Origin: VXYL01 sp963665195
GTDB taxonomy: Bacteria > Pseudomonadota > Gammaproteobacteria > Pseudomonadales > Azotimanducaceae
NCBI GenBank assembly: GCA_963665195.1
Contig: OY762070.1
Coordinates: forward strand, 2,604,001-2,668,000
Reading direction: 5' to 3'
Length of the DNA: 64,000 nucleotides
Shown here one piece after another: positions 51,515 to 60,605 of this stretch (the stretch's first letter is position 1; each line of letters begins with the position of its first letter). Both the position numbers and the translations under genes were made by a program. The notes under the pieces were generated by a model. It searched no databases. It was not told where the DNA came from and saw nothing but the letters and a program-made list of their open reading frames with translations.

Positions 51515-52594
51515 TCACCCGGCGAGCGGCGATTCGATTCCGAGTTCCCCCATCACGCCGTTGAACCACTCGATCACTTCCGGGTGGTACGGGATGCCGT
51601 TCGCCGCGCGGTCCAGTTCCGCCTCGTGCTCCGGGATGCCGGGATAGACCACGCGCTCCTCGCCGGGCGCGGGCTTGCAGTCCAGGATCGAGCGCAGGTA
51701 GGCGTCCATGTCGCTCTTGAAAGTGCCGATGTCGGTGAAGGCGGCGACGTTGTAGGCCATGAAGTAGTGCGCCGTGCCTTGCCTCCGATGCGGGCCGGCG
51801 CCGGTGCCGGTGAGGGCGCCGCATAGCACCTCCACCATCATGGACAGGCCGAAGCCCTTGTGCGAGCCGATCTCCCGGGTGCCGCCCAAGGGCAGCATGA
51901 GGAAACGCTCCGGGACGCTCGCCTCGTCCATGATCGGCGCGCCGTCGGCTTCGGCGATCCAGCCGGGCAGCACCTGGCCGCCGACGCGGCGCAGGAGCTG
52001 GATCTTGTTGCCGGCGACGGAACTCATCGATGCGTCGAAGATGTACGGCGGCTCCTTGTCCGAGGGCGCGGCGATGCCGATGGGATTCAGGCCTAGGAGC
52101 GGCTCCGCCCCTTGCGTCGGCGCCACTTGCAGGCCGCCGGCGGTCATGGAGACGCCGATCATGTCGTGCGCGAGGGCAAGGTGCGCGAAGTAGGCCGAGG
52201 GGCCGTAGTGGCCGCTGTTGTAGGCCGTCACTACCGCAACGCCGTTGGTCTTCGCCCGTTCGCAGGCGAGTTCCATCAGCTCCTTGCCCTGGCCGAGGCC
52301 AAGGCCCTTGTCGCCGTCCACAGACACCGCCGCGGGCAGGTCGCTGGTGCGCTTCATCACCGGTCGGGGATTGATGTAGCCGCCCTTCAGGCCGGCGACG
52401 TAGGGGCGCATCATGTTGCTGACGCCATGCGAGTCGATGCCGCGCACGTCCGCGTAGATCAGCACGTCGGCGCACTTGGCGGCGTCGGCAGCCGACATGC
52501 CGAGCGTCTCGAAGATGGACTCCACGACGCCGCGCATGGTGTCCGGCGGCACGCGCACGGCGATGTCTGCTGGCACTTTGAAGCGTTCAAGCAC
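51515..52594 (-). CDS. Malate/L-lactate dehydrogenase-family (Ldh_2) oxidoreductase, copy B
   Basis: A 359-residue paralogue of the 44.7 kb enzyme. Blocks include YADVRGIDSHGVSNMMRPY with the catalytic His, NSGHYGPSAYF, GLNPIGIAAPS, FDASMSSVAGNK and GGTREIGSHKGFGL. The GTG start has AAGGGGAACC upstream. It is divergent from the hydroxyacid dehydrogenase gene, with about 80 nt between. An internal segment of a related gene survives as a relic 2 kb away. Confidence 0.85.
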   Translation of the reverse strand: MLERFKVPADIAVRVPPDTMRGVVESIFETLGMSAADAAKCADVLIYADVRGIDSHGVSNMMRPYVAGLKGGYINPRPVMKRTSDLPAAVSVDGDKGLGLGQGKELMELACERAKTNGVAVVTAYNSGHYGPSAYFAHLALAHDMIGVSMTAGGLQVAPTQGAEPLLGLNPIGIAAPSDKEPPYIFDASMSSVAGNKIQLLRRVGGQVLPGWIAEADGAPIMDEASVPERFLMLPLGGTREIGSHKGFGLSMMVEVLCGALTGTGAGPHRRQGTAHYFMAYNVAAFTDIGTFKSDMDAYLRSILDCKPAPGEERVVYPGIPEHEAELDRAANGIPYHPEVIEWFNGVMGELGIESPLAG

Positions 52595-52673
52595 TGGTTT
52601 GGTTCCCCTTCCCTTGCGGCGATTGCTGCGGCAAAGTGCGCAAGCATAGCGGATCGACTCGAGGCGCACGCCC

Positions 52674-53660
52674 ATGCCCGACGCGACGCAGACCAACCAA
52701 GCCGTGTTCGCCATGCTGCCGCCGGTGGACGACGACATGCGCGCATGGGCTGCGCGGCTGGCCGCAGACGTGCCGGGCCTCGACGTCCTCGTCGCCGAGA
52801 CCGATGCCGAGGCAGCCGACGCCGTCGCCCGCGCCGACGCGGCCTACGGCTGGGTGTCGCCCGAAAACCTGCCCCATGCCAAGCGCCTGCGCTGGCTGCA
52901 GAACCCGTTCGCGGGGCCGTTCCCCGGCTACTACTACCCGGCGCTGGCCGAGCATCCCGTGGTCGTCACCAACCCGCGCGGCATCTACTCGGACCACATC
53001 GCCCACCACATTCTGATGTTCCTGCTGGCGCTGTCGCGCGGCCTGCCGTATTGGGTACGGGCGCAAGCCGAGGGCCGCTGGGATCGCCACGCCCGCAAGC
53101 ACGGCTACGTGGATGTTGCGGGGTCCACGGTGCTCATCAACGGCGTCGGCGGCATCGGCGCGGAAACGGCGAGGCTCTGCGCGGGGCTGGGCGCGAAGGT
53201 GGTGGGCATCGATCCGCGCCCGGAACACGACTGCCCTGCCGAGATCCACCCGCCCATGGACCTCGACGATCTGCTGCCCGAGGCGGACTTCGTCGTCACC
53301 ACCGTGCCGCACACGCCGGAAACCGAGTTCATGTGGAATGCCGATCGGTTCCGCAGCATGAAGGCGTCCGCCTACTTCATCAACATCGGCCGCGGCATGA
53401 CCGCGAAGCTCGATGACCTGACGCAGGCGTTGGCGGACGGCGAGATCGCCGGCGCCGGGCTGGACGTCTTCGAGACGGAGCCGCTGCCGGAAGGGCATCC
53501 GCTGTGGCGCATGGACAACGTGCTCATCACGCCCCATGTGGCGGTCGCCGATGCCGAGAACATCCCCGAGCGGCGCTACGAGTTGCTCGCGGACAACGCC
53601 CGTCGGTTCCTCGCCGGCGAGCCGCTGCGCAACGTCGTCGACAAGGCCCGCTGGTACTGA
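52674..53660 (+). CDS. D-2-hydroxyacid dehydrogenase family protein
   Basis: A 328-residue NAD-dependent dehydrogenase. The Rossmann motif is GVGGIGAETARL and the second conserved block is NIGRGMTAKLDDL; the acidic/His pair appears in FETEPLPEGHPLW and ITPHVAV. Substrate could be a 2-hydroxy acid such as hydroxypyruvate or glyoxylate. The gene stops 3 nt before soxD, in the place where soxB often stands, and is probably cotranscribed with the sarcosine oxidase genes. Confidence 0.9.
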   Translation: MPDATQTNQAVFAMLPPVDDDMRAWAARLAADVPGLDVLVAETDAEAADAVARADAAYGWVSPENLPHAKRLRWLQNPFAGPFPGYYYPALAEHPVVVTNPRGIYSDHIAHHILMFLLALSRGLPYWVRAQAEGRWDRHARKHGYVDVAGSTVLINGVGGIGAETARLCAGLGAKVVGIDPRPEHDCPAEIHPPMDLDDLLPEADFVVTTVPHTPETEFMWNADRFRSMKASAYFINIGRGMTAKLDDLTQALADGEIAGAGLDVFETEPLPEGHPLWRMDNVLITPHVAVADAENIPERRYELLADNARRFLAGEPLRNVVDKARWY

Positions 53661-53663
53661 GCG

Positions 53664-53939
53664 ATGCTGCAGATCTTCTGCCCCTACTGCCAGCAGATGC
53701 GCTCCGAGGAGGAGTTCAGCTACGCCGGCGAGGCGCACATCAAGCGTCCCGATCCACGGGCCGCCACGGACCGCGAGTGGGGCGACTACCTGCACTTCCG
53801 CAGCAATCCGCGCGGGGAGCATCGCGAGATGTGGTGCCATGCGGCGGGGTGCCGCCGGTATTTCAACGTGCGGCGCGACACGGTGACCTACCGCATCGCC
53901 GAGAGCTATCCCATCGGCCCCATTGGCGAGGAGCGCTAG
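53664..53939 (+). CDS. soxD: Sarcosine oxidase delta subunit
   Basis: A 91-residue zinc-binding protein. Ligand candidates are C6 and C9 in FCPYCQQ and later residues in MWCHAAGC; the family pattern EEEFSYAGEAHIKRP and YLHFRSNPRGEHREMW is clear. The delta subunit stabilises the heterotetrameric SoxABDG complex, which oxidises sarcosine to glycine and transfers the C1 unit to tetrahydrofolate. It starts 3 nt after the dehydrogenase gene and ends one base before soxA. Confidence 0.93.
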   Translation: MLQIFCPYCQQMRSEEEFSYAGEAHIKRPDPRAATDREWGDYLHFRSNPRGEHREMWCHAAGCRRYFNVRRDTVTYRIAESYPIGPIGEER

Positions 53940-53940
53940 C

Positions 53941-56900
53941 TTGGATCGCCGACTCCCGGAAGGCGGGCGCATCGATCGCGAGGCGCCGCTCGAATTCACG
54001 TTCAACGGTCGCGCGCTCGCCGGCTTCCAAGGCGATACGCTGGCCTCCGCCCTGCTCGCGAACGGCGTGGATGTCGTGGGCCGCAGCTTCAAGCATGCCC
54101 GCCCGCGCGGCATCATCGGCCACGGCGCGGAGGAGCCCAACGCCATCGTCGAAGTGGGCGAGGGCGCGGCCAGAGTGCCGAACCTGCGCGCGACGCAGGT
54201 AGAGCTCTACGATGGTCTGGTCGCCCGCGCGGACTTCGGCGGCGCATTCAAACGCATGACCGGTGCGGTCGGTCGCACGATGCCGCCGGGTTTCTACTAC
54301 AAGACGTTCATGGCGAGCGAGCGCGTGTGGGGTGCCAGCGAGCGCCTGCTGCGCCGCGCCGCAGGACACGGCGTCGTGCCCGATGGCCCGGACCCGGACA
54401 CCTACGACAAGATGCATCGGCACTGCGACGTGCTGGTGGTCGGGGCCGGGCCGGCGGGCATCGCCGCGGCGGCAGAGGCGGCGCACCAGGGGGCGCAAGT
54501 CATCATCGCCGACGAACAGAACGAGTTCGGCGGCAGCCTGCTCGCTTCGCTCGCTCAGGTGGACGCAATGCCCGCCGCCGAGTGGCTGCGCGAGAGCATG
54601 GTGGAACTGGCCGAGCTGGTGGACTTCGACACGCTGACCATGCTGCCGCGCAGCACCGTCTTCGGCTGCTACGACCACAATCTGCTAGGCATCGTCGAAC
54701 GGCGCACGGACCACTTGGGCCGGAACGCAGGCCCCGGTCCGCGGCAGCGCCTGCACTTGGTGCGGGCCACGCACGTAGTGCTGGCCACGGGCGCCATCGA
54801 GCGCCCGCTGGTATTCGCCGGCAACGACCTGCCGGGCGTGATGCTGGCATCGTCTGTCGCCACCTATCTCAACCGCTACGCGGTAGCGCCCGGCGAGCGG
54901 CTGCTGCTGTTCGCAACCAACGACGCCGCCTACCGCTTGGCCATCGCTTGGCACGACGCCGGACGCGAGGTGGCCGCGGTGGTGGATGTGCGCCCGCAGC
55001 CGGACGGCGCCCTGCCTGAGGTAGCACGCGGCCTCGGCATTGATGTGATCGGCGGCAGCGGCATAACGGAAGCGATCGGGCGTCGCCGCGTGCAGGGGGC
55101 CTGGGTCGCGCCCCTTGCAGGTGATGCTCGACGCTTGGCCGGCAATGCCCGTCGGCTCGCCTGCGACCTCATCGCCGTAGCCGGGGGATGGAGCCCGGTG
55201 CTGCACCTCGCCGCGCAGACGGGAGCGAAACCGCGCTGGGACGACGAGACCGCCGCGTTCCTGCCCGGCGAGCCGCCGCCCGGGATGCACCTCGCCGGCG
55301 CCGTTTCGGGCGCGAGTGCGCTGTGCGACTGCCTCGGGCAAGGCGCAAGGGCGGGCGCGGAAGCCGCACTGGCCGTCGGCCACGGCGAGGGCAGGCCGAG
55401 CATCGGCACCTTCGAAACCGACGAGGCGTCCGAGGCGCCGCCAGCCACGCTCTTCGCCGTCCCACACCGCTTGCCGACCAGCCGGGCGCCGAAGCAGTTC
55501 GTGGATTTCCAGCTCGACGTCACCGCCGCGGACATCGAGGTGGCGGCCAGCGAAGGCTTCGAGGCCGTGGAGCACGTCAAGCGCTACACGGCGCTCGGCT
55601 TCGGCACGGATCAGGGCAAGCTCGGCAACGTCAACGGCGTCGCCATGCTCGCCCGGGCGCTCGGCCGAAGCATTGAGGAGACCGGCACGACGATGTTCCG
55701 CCCCGCCTACACGCCGGTGACGTTCGGCGCATTTGCGGGGCGCGACGTGGGCGAGCTCTTCGATCCCGAACGGCGCACGCCGATGCACGATTGGCACGAG
55801 TCGCGCGGCGCGGTTTGGGAGGATGTGGGCCGTTGGAAGCGTCCGCGCTACTACCCCGAAGGCGATGAAGACATGGATGCGGCGGTGGCTAGGGAATGCC
55901 GGGCGGTGCGCCGCGGCGTCGGCATCATGGATGCGTCGACTCTCGGCAAGGTCGACATCCAAGGGCCGGACGCGGCGCGTTTTCTGGACCGCGTCTACGC
56001 CGGCGGATTCCGCAAGCTCGGCGTCGGCCGCTGCCGCTACGGACTCATGCTCAAGGACGACGGCACCATCATGGACGATGGCGTGACGGCCAGGCTGGAT
56101 GGGCAGCGCTACCTGATGCACACCACCACCGGCAACGCCGAGGCGGTATTCGCGTGGCTCGAACTGTGGCGGCAGACGGAGTGGCCGGAACTGGATGTCG
56201 CCTTCACGTCCGTGACGGACCACTGGGCGACGGCGGCCGTCGCGGGGCCTCAAGCGCGCGAAGTGCTCGCGCAAGCGGGCACGGACGTCGATCTCTCGCC
56301 GCAAGCGTTCCCGTTCATGTCGGTGCGCGAAGGCGAGGTCGCGGGCGTGCCGGCGCGGGTATTCCGCATCAGCTTCAGCGGCGAACTGGCTTTCGAGGTG
56401 AACGTCCCAGCGCCGCGCGGGATGGAGGTCTGGCAGGCACTGGTGGCGGCTGGCGAGAAGTTCGGCATCACACCGTACGGCACGGAAACCATGCACGTGC
56501 TGCGAGCGGAGAAGGGCTTCATCATCGTCGGCCAGGACACCGACGGCTCCATGACGCCGCACGACATGGGCCTCGACTGGGCCGTGCGGCGGGGCAAGCC
56601 GGCGGAATTCATCGGCGAACGCGCTCTCGATCTCGCCGACCATCAGCGGGCGGACCGTCCGCAGCTAGTCGGCCTCAAGACCGAAGACCCGGCAGTCGTC
56701 ATCCCGGAGGGCGCCCAGATCGTGAAGGAAACCGGCAAGCCGCCGCTCGCCATGCATGGCCACGTCACTTCGAGCTACATGAGCGCGACGCTCAGCCGTT
56801 CCATCGCGCTCGCCATGGTCAAAGGCGGAAGAGACCGCATGGGCGAGACGGTGTACTGCCCGCTGGCGGACGGGCGAACGCTGGCGGCCGAGATCGTGGA

Positions 56901-56943
56901 GTCCGTCTTCTACGACGCACAAGGGGAGCGGCAGCGTGGCTGA
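53941..56943 (+). CDS. soxA: Sarcosine oxidase alpha subunit
   Basis: A 1000-residue subunit. An N-terminal 2Fe-2S-like fold (FNGRALAGFQGDTLASALL, SFKHARPRG) precedes the dinucleotide-binding VVGAGPAGIAAA at residues 165-176 and a long oxidoreductase part. The C-terminal about 400 residues are the glycine-cleavage T-protein-like folate domain (GVGIMDASTLGKVDIQGPD onward). The TTG start is supported by GAGGAG about 8 nt upstream. Its stop overlaps soxG by eight bases. No soxB is present beside it. Confidence 0.95.
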   Translation: MDRRLPEGGRIDREAPLEFTFNGRALAGFQGDTLASALLANGVDVVGRSFKHARPRGIIGHGAEEPNAIVEVGEGAARVPNLRATQVELYDGLVARADFGGAFKRMTGAVGRTMPPGFYYKTFMASERVWGASERLLRRAAGHGVVPDGPDPDTYDKMHRHCDVLVVGAGPAGIAAAAEAAHQGAQVIIADEQNEFGGSLLASLAQVDAMPAAEWLRESMVELAELVDFDTLTMLPRSTVFGCYDHNLLGIVERRTDHLGRNAGPGPRQRLHLVRATHVVLATGAIERPLVFAGNDLPGVMLASSVATYLNRYAVAPGERLLLFATNDAAYRLAIAWHDAGREVAAVVDVRPQPDGALPEVARGLGIDVIGGSGITEAIGRRRVQGAWVAPLAGDARRLAGNARRLACDLIAVAGGWSPVLHLAAQTGAKPRWDDETAAFLPGEPPPGMHLAGAVSGASALCDCLGQGARAGAEAALAVGHGEGRPSIGTFETDEASEAPPATLFAVPHRLPTSRAPKQFVDFQLDVTAADIEVAASEGFEAVEHVKRYTALGFGTDQGKLGNVNGVAMLARALGRSIEETGTTMFRPAYTPVTFGAFAGRDVGELFDPERRTPMHDWHESRGAVWEDVGRWKRPRYYPEGDEDMDAAVARECRAVRRGVGIMDASTLGKVDIQGPDAARFLDRVYAGGFRKLGVGRCRYGLMLKDDGTIMDDGVTARLDGQRYLMHTTTGNAEAVFAWLELWRQTEWPELDVAFTSVTDHWATAAVAGPQAREVLAQAGTDVDLSPQAFPFMSVREGEVAGVPARVFRISFSGELAFEVNVPAPRGMEVWQALVAAGEKFGITPYGTETMHVLRAEKGFIIVGQDTDGSMTPHDMGLDWAVRRGKPAEFIGERALDLADHQRADRPQLVGLKTEDPAVVIPEGAQIVKETGKPPLAMHGHVTSSYMSATLSRSIALAMVKGGRDRMGETVYCPLADGRTLAAEIVESVFYDAQGERQRG

Positions 56944-57463
56944 GGCAGCGGGCGTCAAGTGCCAGCGCGAAACCTCGCTGGGGCTTCTCAACCTGCGCGG
57001 CGATGCCGAGGATCCGCCGTTCCGCAACGCCGTGGCGGAGGCGCTCGGCATGCCGCTGCCGGTCGATCCCTGCACCCGGGCGCGGAGCGAGAGCGGCGCC
57101 GCCTACTGGGTTGGACCGGACGAATGGGTCCTCTCGGTGTCGCCCGGCAGCGAAGGCGAACTGGAGGCGCGGCTGCGCGCGGCGGTGAGTGATCCGATCA
57201 TGACCGATGTCAGCGGGGCGTACGTCCGGTTCCTGCTGAGCGGCCCCAACGCCCTGTCCGTGATGATGAAGTCCGGCCCCTGCGACTATCGGTTCTTCCA
57301 CTTGAACGACCGCTGCGTCGGCACGGTGTTCGCCCAGACCACCGCGCTCGTCGCCGCCGGCGCAGACGAGACATCGTTCGAGATCCTCGTGCGGCGCAGC
57401 TACGCGCGCTACGTCGGCCTGTGGATCGCCGATGCGGTCGCGGAGTACGGGTTGGCCCCTTGA
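56936..57463 (+). CDS. soxG: Sarcosine oxidase gamma subunit
   Basis: A 175-residue subunit of the heterotetrameric enzyme, with the typical YWVGPDEWVLSVSP and DVSGAYVRFLLSGP blocks and a C-terminal LVRRSYARYVGLWI. Its GTG lies inside the end of soxA, and its stop shares TTGA with the next gene. Gamma contributes to the folate-side architecture together with the alpha subunit. Confidence 0.9.
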   Translation: MAEAAGVKCQRETSLGLLNLRGDAEDPPFRNAVAEALGMPLPVDPCTRARSESGAAYWVGPDEWVLSVSPGSEGELEARLRAAVSDPIMTDVSGAYVRFLLSGPNALSVMMKSGPCDYRFFHLNDRCVGTVFAQTTALVAAGADETSFEILVRRSYARYVGLWIADAVAEYGLAP

Positions 57464-58092
57464 TCGTTTCCCACCGCCATCGGTTCATCTTCTTCGCCGT
57501 GCCGCGCACCGCCACCCACGCGATCCGGGCCGCGCTGGCGGAGGACCTCGGTGCGGAGGATTGGCAGCAGGAAGCGCTCGCGACCGGGGCGCGGCTGCCC
57601 ATTCCAGAGCTTGCGCACCTCGGCCACGGCCACATCGGCTGGCGGCAGGCGCAGTCGGCACTGCCGGACGCCGTGCAGGGCTACTTCAAGTTTGCCTTCG
57701 TGCGCGATCCGTTCGATCGCTTCGTCTCCGTCTGTGCGATGCTGAACAAGCGCAATCCCGGCTACCGAGGGGCGGAGCGGCGGTTCATGAAGCGCGCCTT
57801 GCAAGTGCCGCGATTCCGCGCCCGCGTGCTGGTCCGCCCGCAGGCATGCATGCTGATCGACTCGGCACACAGGCTCGGCATGGACTGCGTTGGCCGCTAC
57901 GAGACGCTGCAGCGCGACTTCGACGAAGTGTGCGATCGGCTCGGACTCGCGCCGCGCCCGCTGCCTCTTGCCAACGTCGCCGAACATGCCGCCTATCGCA
58001 CCGTCTACGATGCGGAGCTTGAGCAACTCGTCGCCGACTTCTACCGCGTGGACTTCGAGCTCTTCGGCTACCGGCCAACGCTGTGCGCCTAG
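57460..58092 (+). CDS. Sulfotransferase-family protein
   Basis: A 210-residue protein with a PAPS-type 5'-phosphosulfate loop, AVPRTATHAIRAAL (residues 13-26), and the 3'-phosphate site FAFVRDPFDRFVS (R82, S90). These mark the Sulfotransfer_2-like family that moves sulfate from PAPS to an acceptor. The TTG start overlaps soxG as TTGA and the stop lies ten bases into the next gene. CysQ at 5 kb would remove PAP, the by-product. The acceptor is unknown; linkage to sarcosine oxidase is unexpected. Confidence 0.75.
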   Translation: MIVSHRHRFIFFAVPRTATHAIRAALAEDLGAEDWQQEALATGARLPIPELAHLGHGHIGWRQAQSALPDAVQGYFKFAFVRDPFDRFVSVCAMLNKRNPGYRGAERRFMKRALQVPRFRARVLVRPQACMLIDSAHRLGMDCVGRYETLQRDFDEVCDRLGLAPRPLPLANVAEHAAYRTVYDAELEQLVADFYRVDFELFGYRPTLCA

Positions 58093-59030
58093 CCAAGCCC
58101 TTCATCCGCCTGCCGCTGCGCTTCGATGGCGAGCGTCTGGCCGCCGAGGCGGCGCAGTTCAAGGAAGAAAGTTGGCAGCCGCACCCGAGCGGCATGGCCG
58201 GCAACAGCGCGATCGCCCTGATCTCCAGCGGCGGCGGCGACAACGACTCCTTCGACGGCGCGAAGCTGCCGACGCCGCATCTTCTGCGCTGCCCGTACAC
58301 GCAGCAGACGATGGCGAGCTTCGACGAAGTGCTGTCGCGCTCCCGTTTCATGCGCCTCGCGCCCGGTGCCGAGGTGGGCCTGCATGTGGACTTCAACTAC
58401 CACTGGTTCAGCCGCGTGCGCATCCACATCCCGGTGCTGACAGACCCGCGCGTGATCTTCCACTGCGGCGCCGAGAGCCTGCACATGGCGGCCGGCGAGT
58501 GCTGGATCTTCGACTCGTGGCGGCGGCACAGGGTGGTCAACGGCGGCCCGCGCGAGCGCATCCACCTCGTGATCGACACCGCCGGTTCGTCGCGCTTCTG
58601 GGGGCTGGTGCGCCGCGTCCAAGAGGCCGATCCGCACGCTGTCGGCGCCGCGGCGCGGTTGGTTCCGTTCGACTCCGGCGCCGAACCCGAACTGAAGACC
58701 GAGCGTTTCGCAAGCCAGCCGTTGATGGCGCCGGGGGAATGCGACGCGCTCATCGAGGACCTGATCGGCGACTTCAGCGCCAACCCCTCGAACGACAGGC
58801 AGCTTTGCGCCACCTACGCGGCGCTCATGCGCGACTTCGCCAGCGACTGGCGCGAACTGTGGCTGCTGCACGGCGGCGAACCGCAGGCTCGAAACCGCTA
58901 CCGGGCCTTGATCGAGGCGACCCGCCGCCGCCTGCACCCGAACCGGCGCGCCTTGGTGACCGCCAGCAATGGCATCGGCGTCAACGCGGTGTTCGCGCAG
59001 CGGGTGCTGAACGCGGCGCTAGGGCCCTGA
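58083..59030 (+). CDS. Aspartyl/asparaginyl beta-hydroxylase-like Fe(II)/2-oxoglutarate oxygenase
   Basis: A 315-residue cupin-type oxygenase. The facial triad reads H101-x-D103 (GLHVDFNYHW) and H149 (WRRHRVV), with R159 for 2-oxoglutarate. This matches the Asp_Arg_Hydrox/AspH branch; targets range from peptides to small molecules. The C-terminal 110 residues are a helical extension with no named domain. It is the last gene of a tightly overlapping run beginning at the hydroxyacid dehydrogenase. It converges on ccmI with a 12-bp overlap. Confidence 0.78.
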   Translation: MRLAKPFIRLPLRFDGERLAAEAAQFKEESWQPHPSGMAGNSAIALISSGGGDNDSFDGAKLPTPHLLRCPYTQQTMASFDEVLSRSRFMRLAPGAEVGLHVDFNYHWFSRVRIHIPVLTDPRVIFHCGAESLHMAAGECWIFDSWRRHRVVNGGPRERIHLVIDTAGSSRFWGLVRRVQEADPHAVGAAARLVPFDSGAEPELKTERFASQPLMAPGECDALIEDLIGDFSANPSNDRQLCATYAALMRDFASDWRELWLLHGGEPQARNRYRALIEATRRRLHPNRRALVTASNGIGVNAVFAQRVLNAALGP

Positions 59031-60167
59031 GTCCAAGCGCAGCGCGATGCGGGGCTGGGCGCTCGGGTCCAGCGGTTCGGACACGGCTTCGGCGCCCGAT
59101 GCGGATGCCATGCCGGTGTTGGTGGCGCGCACGACGACTTCCACCTCGCCGCCGCGGGAGAGCGGCAGCGCCGCATTCATGCTCGCGGCATCGTCCAGGA
59201 TGATCGTCTGCGTACGCCCCGCGGGGCGGCGCACCACCGCGAGAGGCATGCCGCCGCCGGTCGGCCGCGCGAACACCATGAGCCACGGCGGCACCTCGCC
59301 GGCGATGTCCACGCGCACGTCGATGAGCGGCCGGTCGGGGCTCAAGCGGGCTCTGGCCAGAGCCAAGGTCTCTTCCAGCAGTACGCGCCGGCTTGCGGCG
59401 AGGGGTTGGCGCAGGGCGCGCTCCAGGAAAGCCGATGCGGCGCCGAACTCGGCACGTCGGATGGCGTCGAGGCTCAAGAGCTCCAGCATGTTGGGATGTT
59501 CCGGTCGTCGGCCCAGCACGCGCTCGACGATGGCGCGGGTGGCGTCGTCGACGAATCCCCCGGCGGCCAAGAAGCTCGATTGCGCCCAGCCGAGGTCGAG
59601 CTGTTCGCCGCCGCCGGTGATCTCGTGAAGCTTGGCGAAGGCGCGATTGGCAGCTTCGTATTCGCCCTGCTGCAAACGCAGGTGGGCGAGGAAGAACCAG
59701 CTATCGACGTCCTCTGGGTTGCCGGCGACGCGCCCTTCGAGAAGCTCCTGCAGTTGCGCGACCGCCGCCGTGTCCGCCGCATCGCCCGCTGCCAGCAGCG
59801 CATTGGCGTCGGCCAAGAGCGGCGCATGGGGTTCGCCCCAAAGCGCGTACAAGCCCAGCATCGCGGCCGCCGCCAGGGCCGCACCGCCAAGCAGGGCCGG
59901 GAGCGCCGGGCGCTCGCTCCCGGAACCGGCCGAGTCGCCGCTGTCTGCATCGATCGCTTCAAGCGCGAGCTCCTCTTCCAAGGCCGCCACGTCCTCGGCG
60001 CTCGATCCCTGCGCGTCCGCTTCCGCGAGCAGTTCGCGGTGTCGCTCGCGGAACCCGCCCGCGGCGTTTTCCTGCCGCGCTGCGGCCGGCAACCGCCGGG
60101 AGCGCCACGCGACGGCGGCAACGGCCAGCAGCGCCAGGCCGCATGAGGCCAGCCAGATCTCGAACAC
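59019..60167 (-). CDS. ccmI: Cytochrome c biogenesis protein CcmI
   Basis: A 382-residue membrane-anchored protein. Two hydrophobic segments (residues about 4-22 and 90-110) flank a cytoplasmic loop with the family-typical RERHRELLAEADAQG region. A periplasmic TPR-like part (DVDSWFFLAHLRLQQGEYEAANRAF) follows, then a C-terminal beta domain. CcmI binds apocytochrome and hands it to CcmF/CcmH. It starts one base after the ccmH stop and is the last gene of the ccm unit. Confidence 0.85.
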   Translation of the reverse strand: MFEIWLASCGLALLAVAAVAWRSRRLPAAARQENAAGGFRERHRELLAEADAQGSSAEDVAALEEELALEAIDADSGDSAGSGSERPALPALLGGAALAAAAMLGLYALWGEPHAPLLADANALLAAGDAADTAAVAQLQELLEGRVAGNPEDVDSWFFLAHLRLQQGEYEAANRAFAKLHEITGGGEQLDLGWAQSSFLAAGGFVDDATRAIVERVLGRRPEHPNMLELLSLDAIRRAEFGAASAFLERALRQPLAASRRVLLEETLALARARLSPDRPLIDVRVDIAGEVPPWLMVFARPTGGGMPLAVVRRPAGRTQTIILDDAASMNAALPLSRGGEVEVVVRATNTGMASASGAEAVSEPLDPSAQPRIALRLDSGP

Positions 60168-60605
60168 TCAGGGCGCTCGAATCAGCCGCCGCGCCTGCTC
60201 GCGTTCGGCGTCGGTTGTGTTTGCCGGTCGCCGCTTCGCGGTGCGGACGAGGATGGCGACGACCACCAGCAGCAGCGCCAGCGGCGAGAACCAGAGCAGG
60301 TACGTCGTAGGCCGGAGCGGCGGATCGTAGAGCACGAAGTCTCCGTATCGCTCCTGCAAGTGGCGCCGAATCGCGGCGTCGGACTCACCGGCCTCCACAA
60401 GCCTTCGCACCGCGCGGCGCAGATCCACCGCGATGGGCGCGCCGGAACTGGCGAGCGACTCGTTGAGGCACTTAGGGCAGCGAAACTCGCCGAGCAGCCG
60501 CTGGTAGCGGGCGGCGGTCTCGGGGCTTGCGAAGTCGAAGCCGTCGATGGCCGAAGCGCCGAGGCAGAGGGCGAACGCCGGCAGCAGAAGCGACCGCAGG
60601 ATCAT
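60168..60605 (-). CDS. ccmH: Cytochrome c maturation thiol oxidoreductase CcmH
   Basis: A 145-residue exported protein with an N-terminal signal/anchor, the redox motif C43-P-K-C46 (FRCPKCLNES), DLRRAVRRLVEAG and the C-terminal membrane segment after YGDFVLYDPP and TYLLW. It keeps apocytochrome CxxCH thiols reduced for haem ligation. The ATG overlaps the dsbE stop as ATGA. It lacks the extra C-terminal TPR domain of E. coli CcmH, which here is provided by CcmI. Confidence 0.93.
   Translation of the reverse strand: MILRSLLLPAFALCLGASAIDGFDFASPETAARYQRLLGEFRCPKCLNESLASSGAPIAVDLRRAVRRLVEAGESDAAIRRHLQERYGDFVLYDPPLRPTTYLLWFSPLALLLVVVAILVRTAKRRPANTTDAEREQARRLIRAP

Noticed and set aside
54685..56643. 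Long minus-strand frame within soxA
   Set aside because: Same reason: shadow of a well-supported gene on the other strand.
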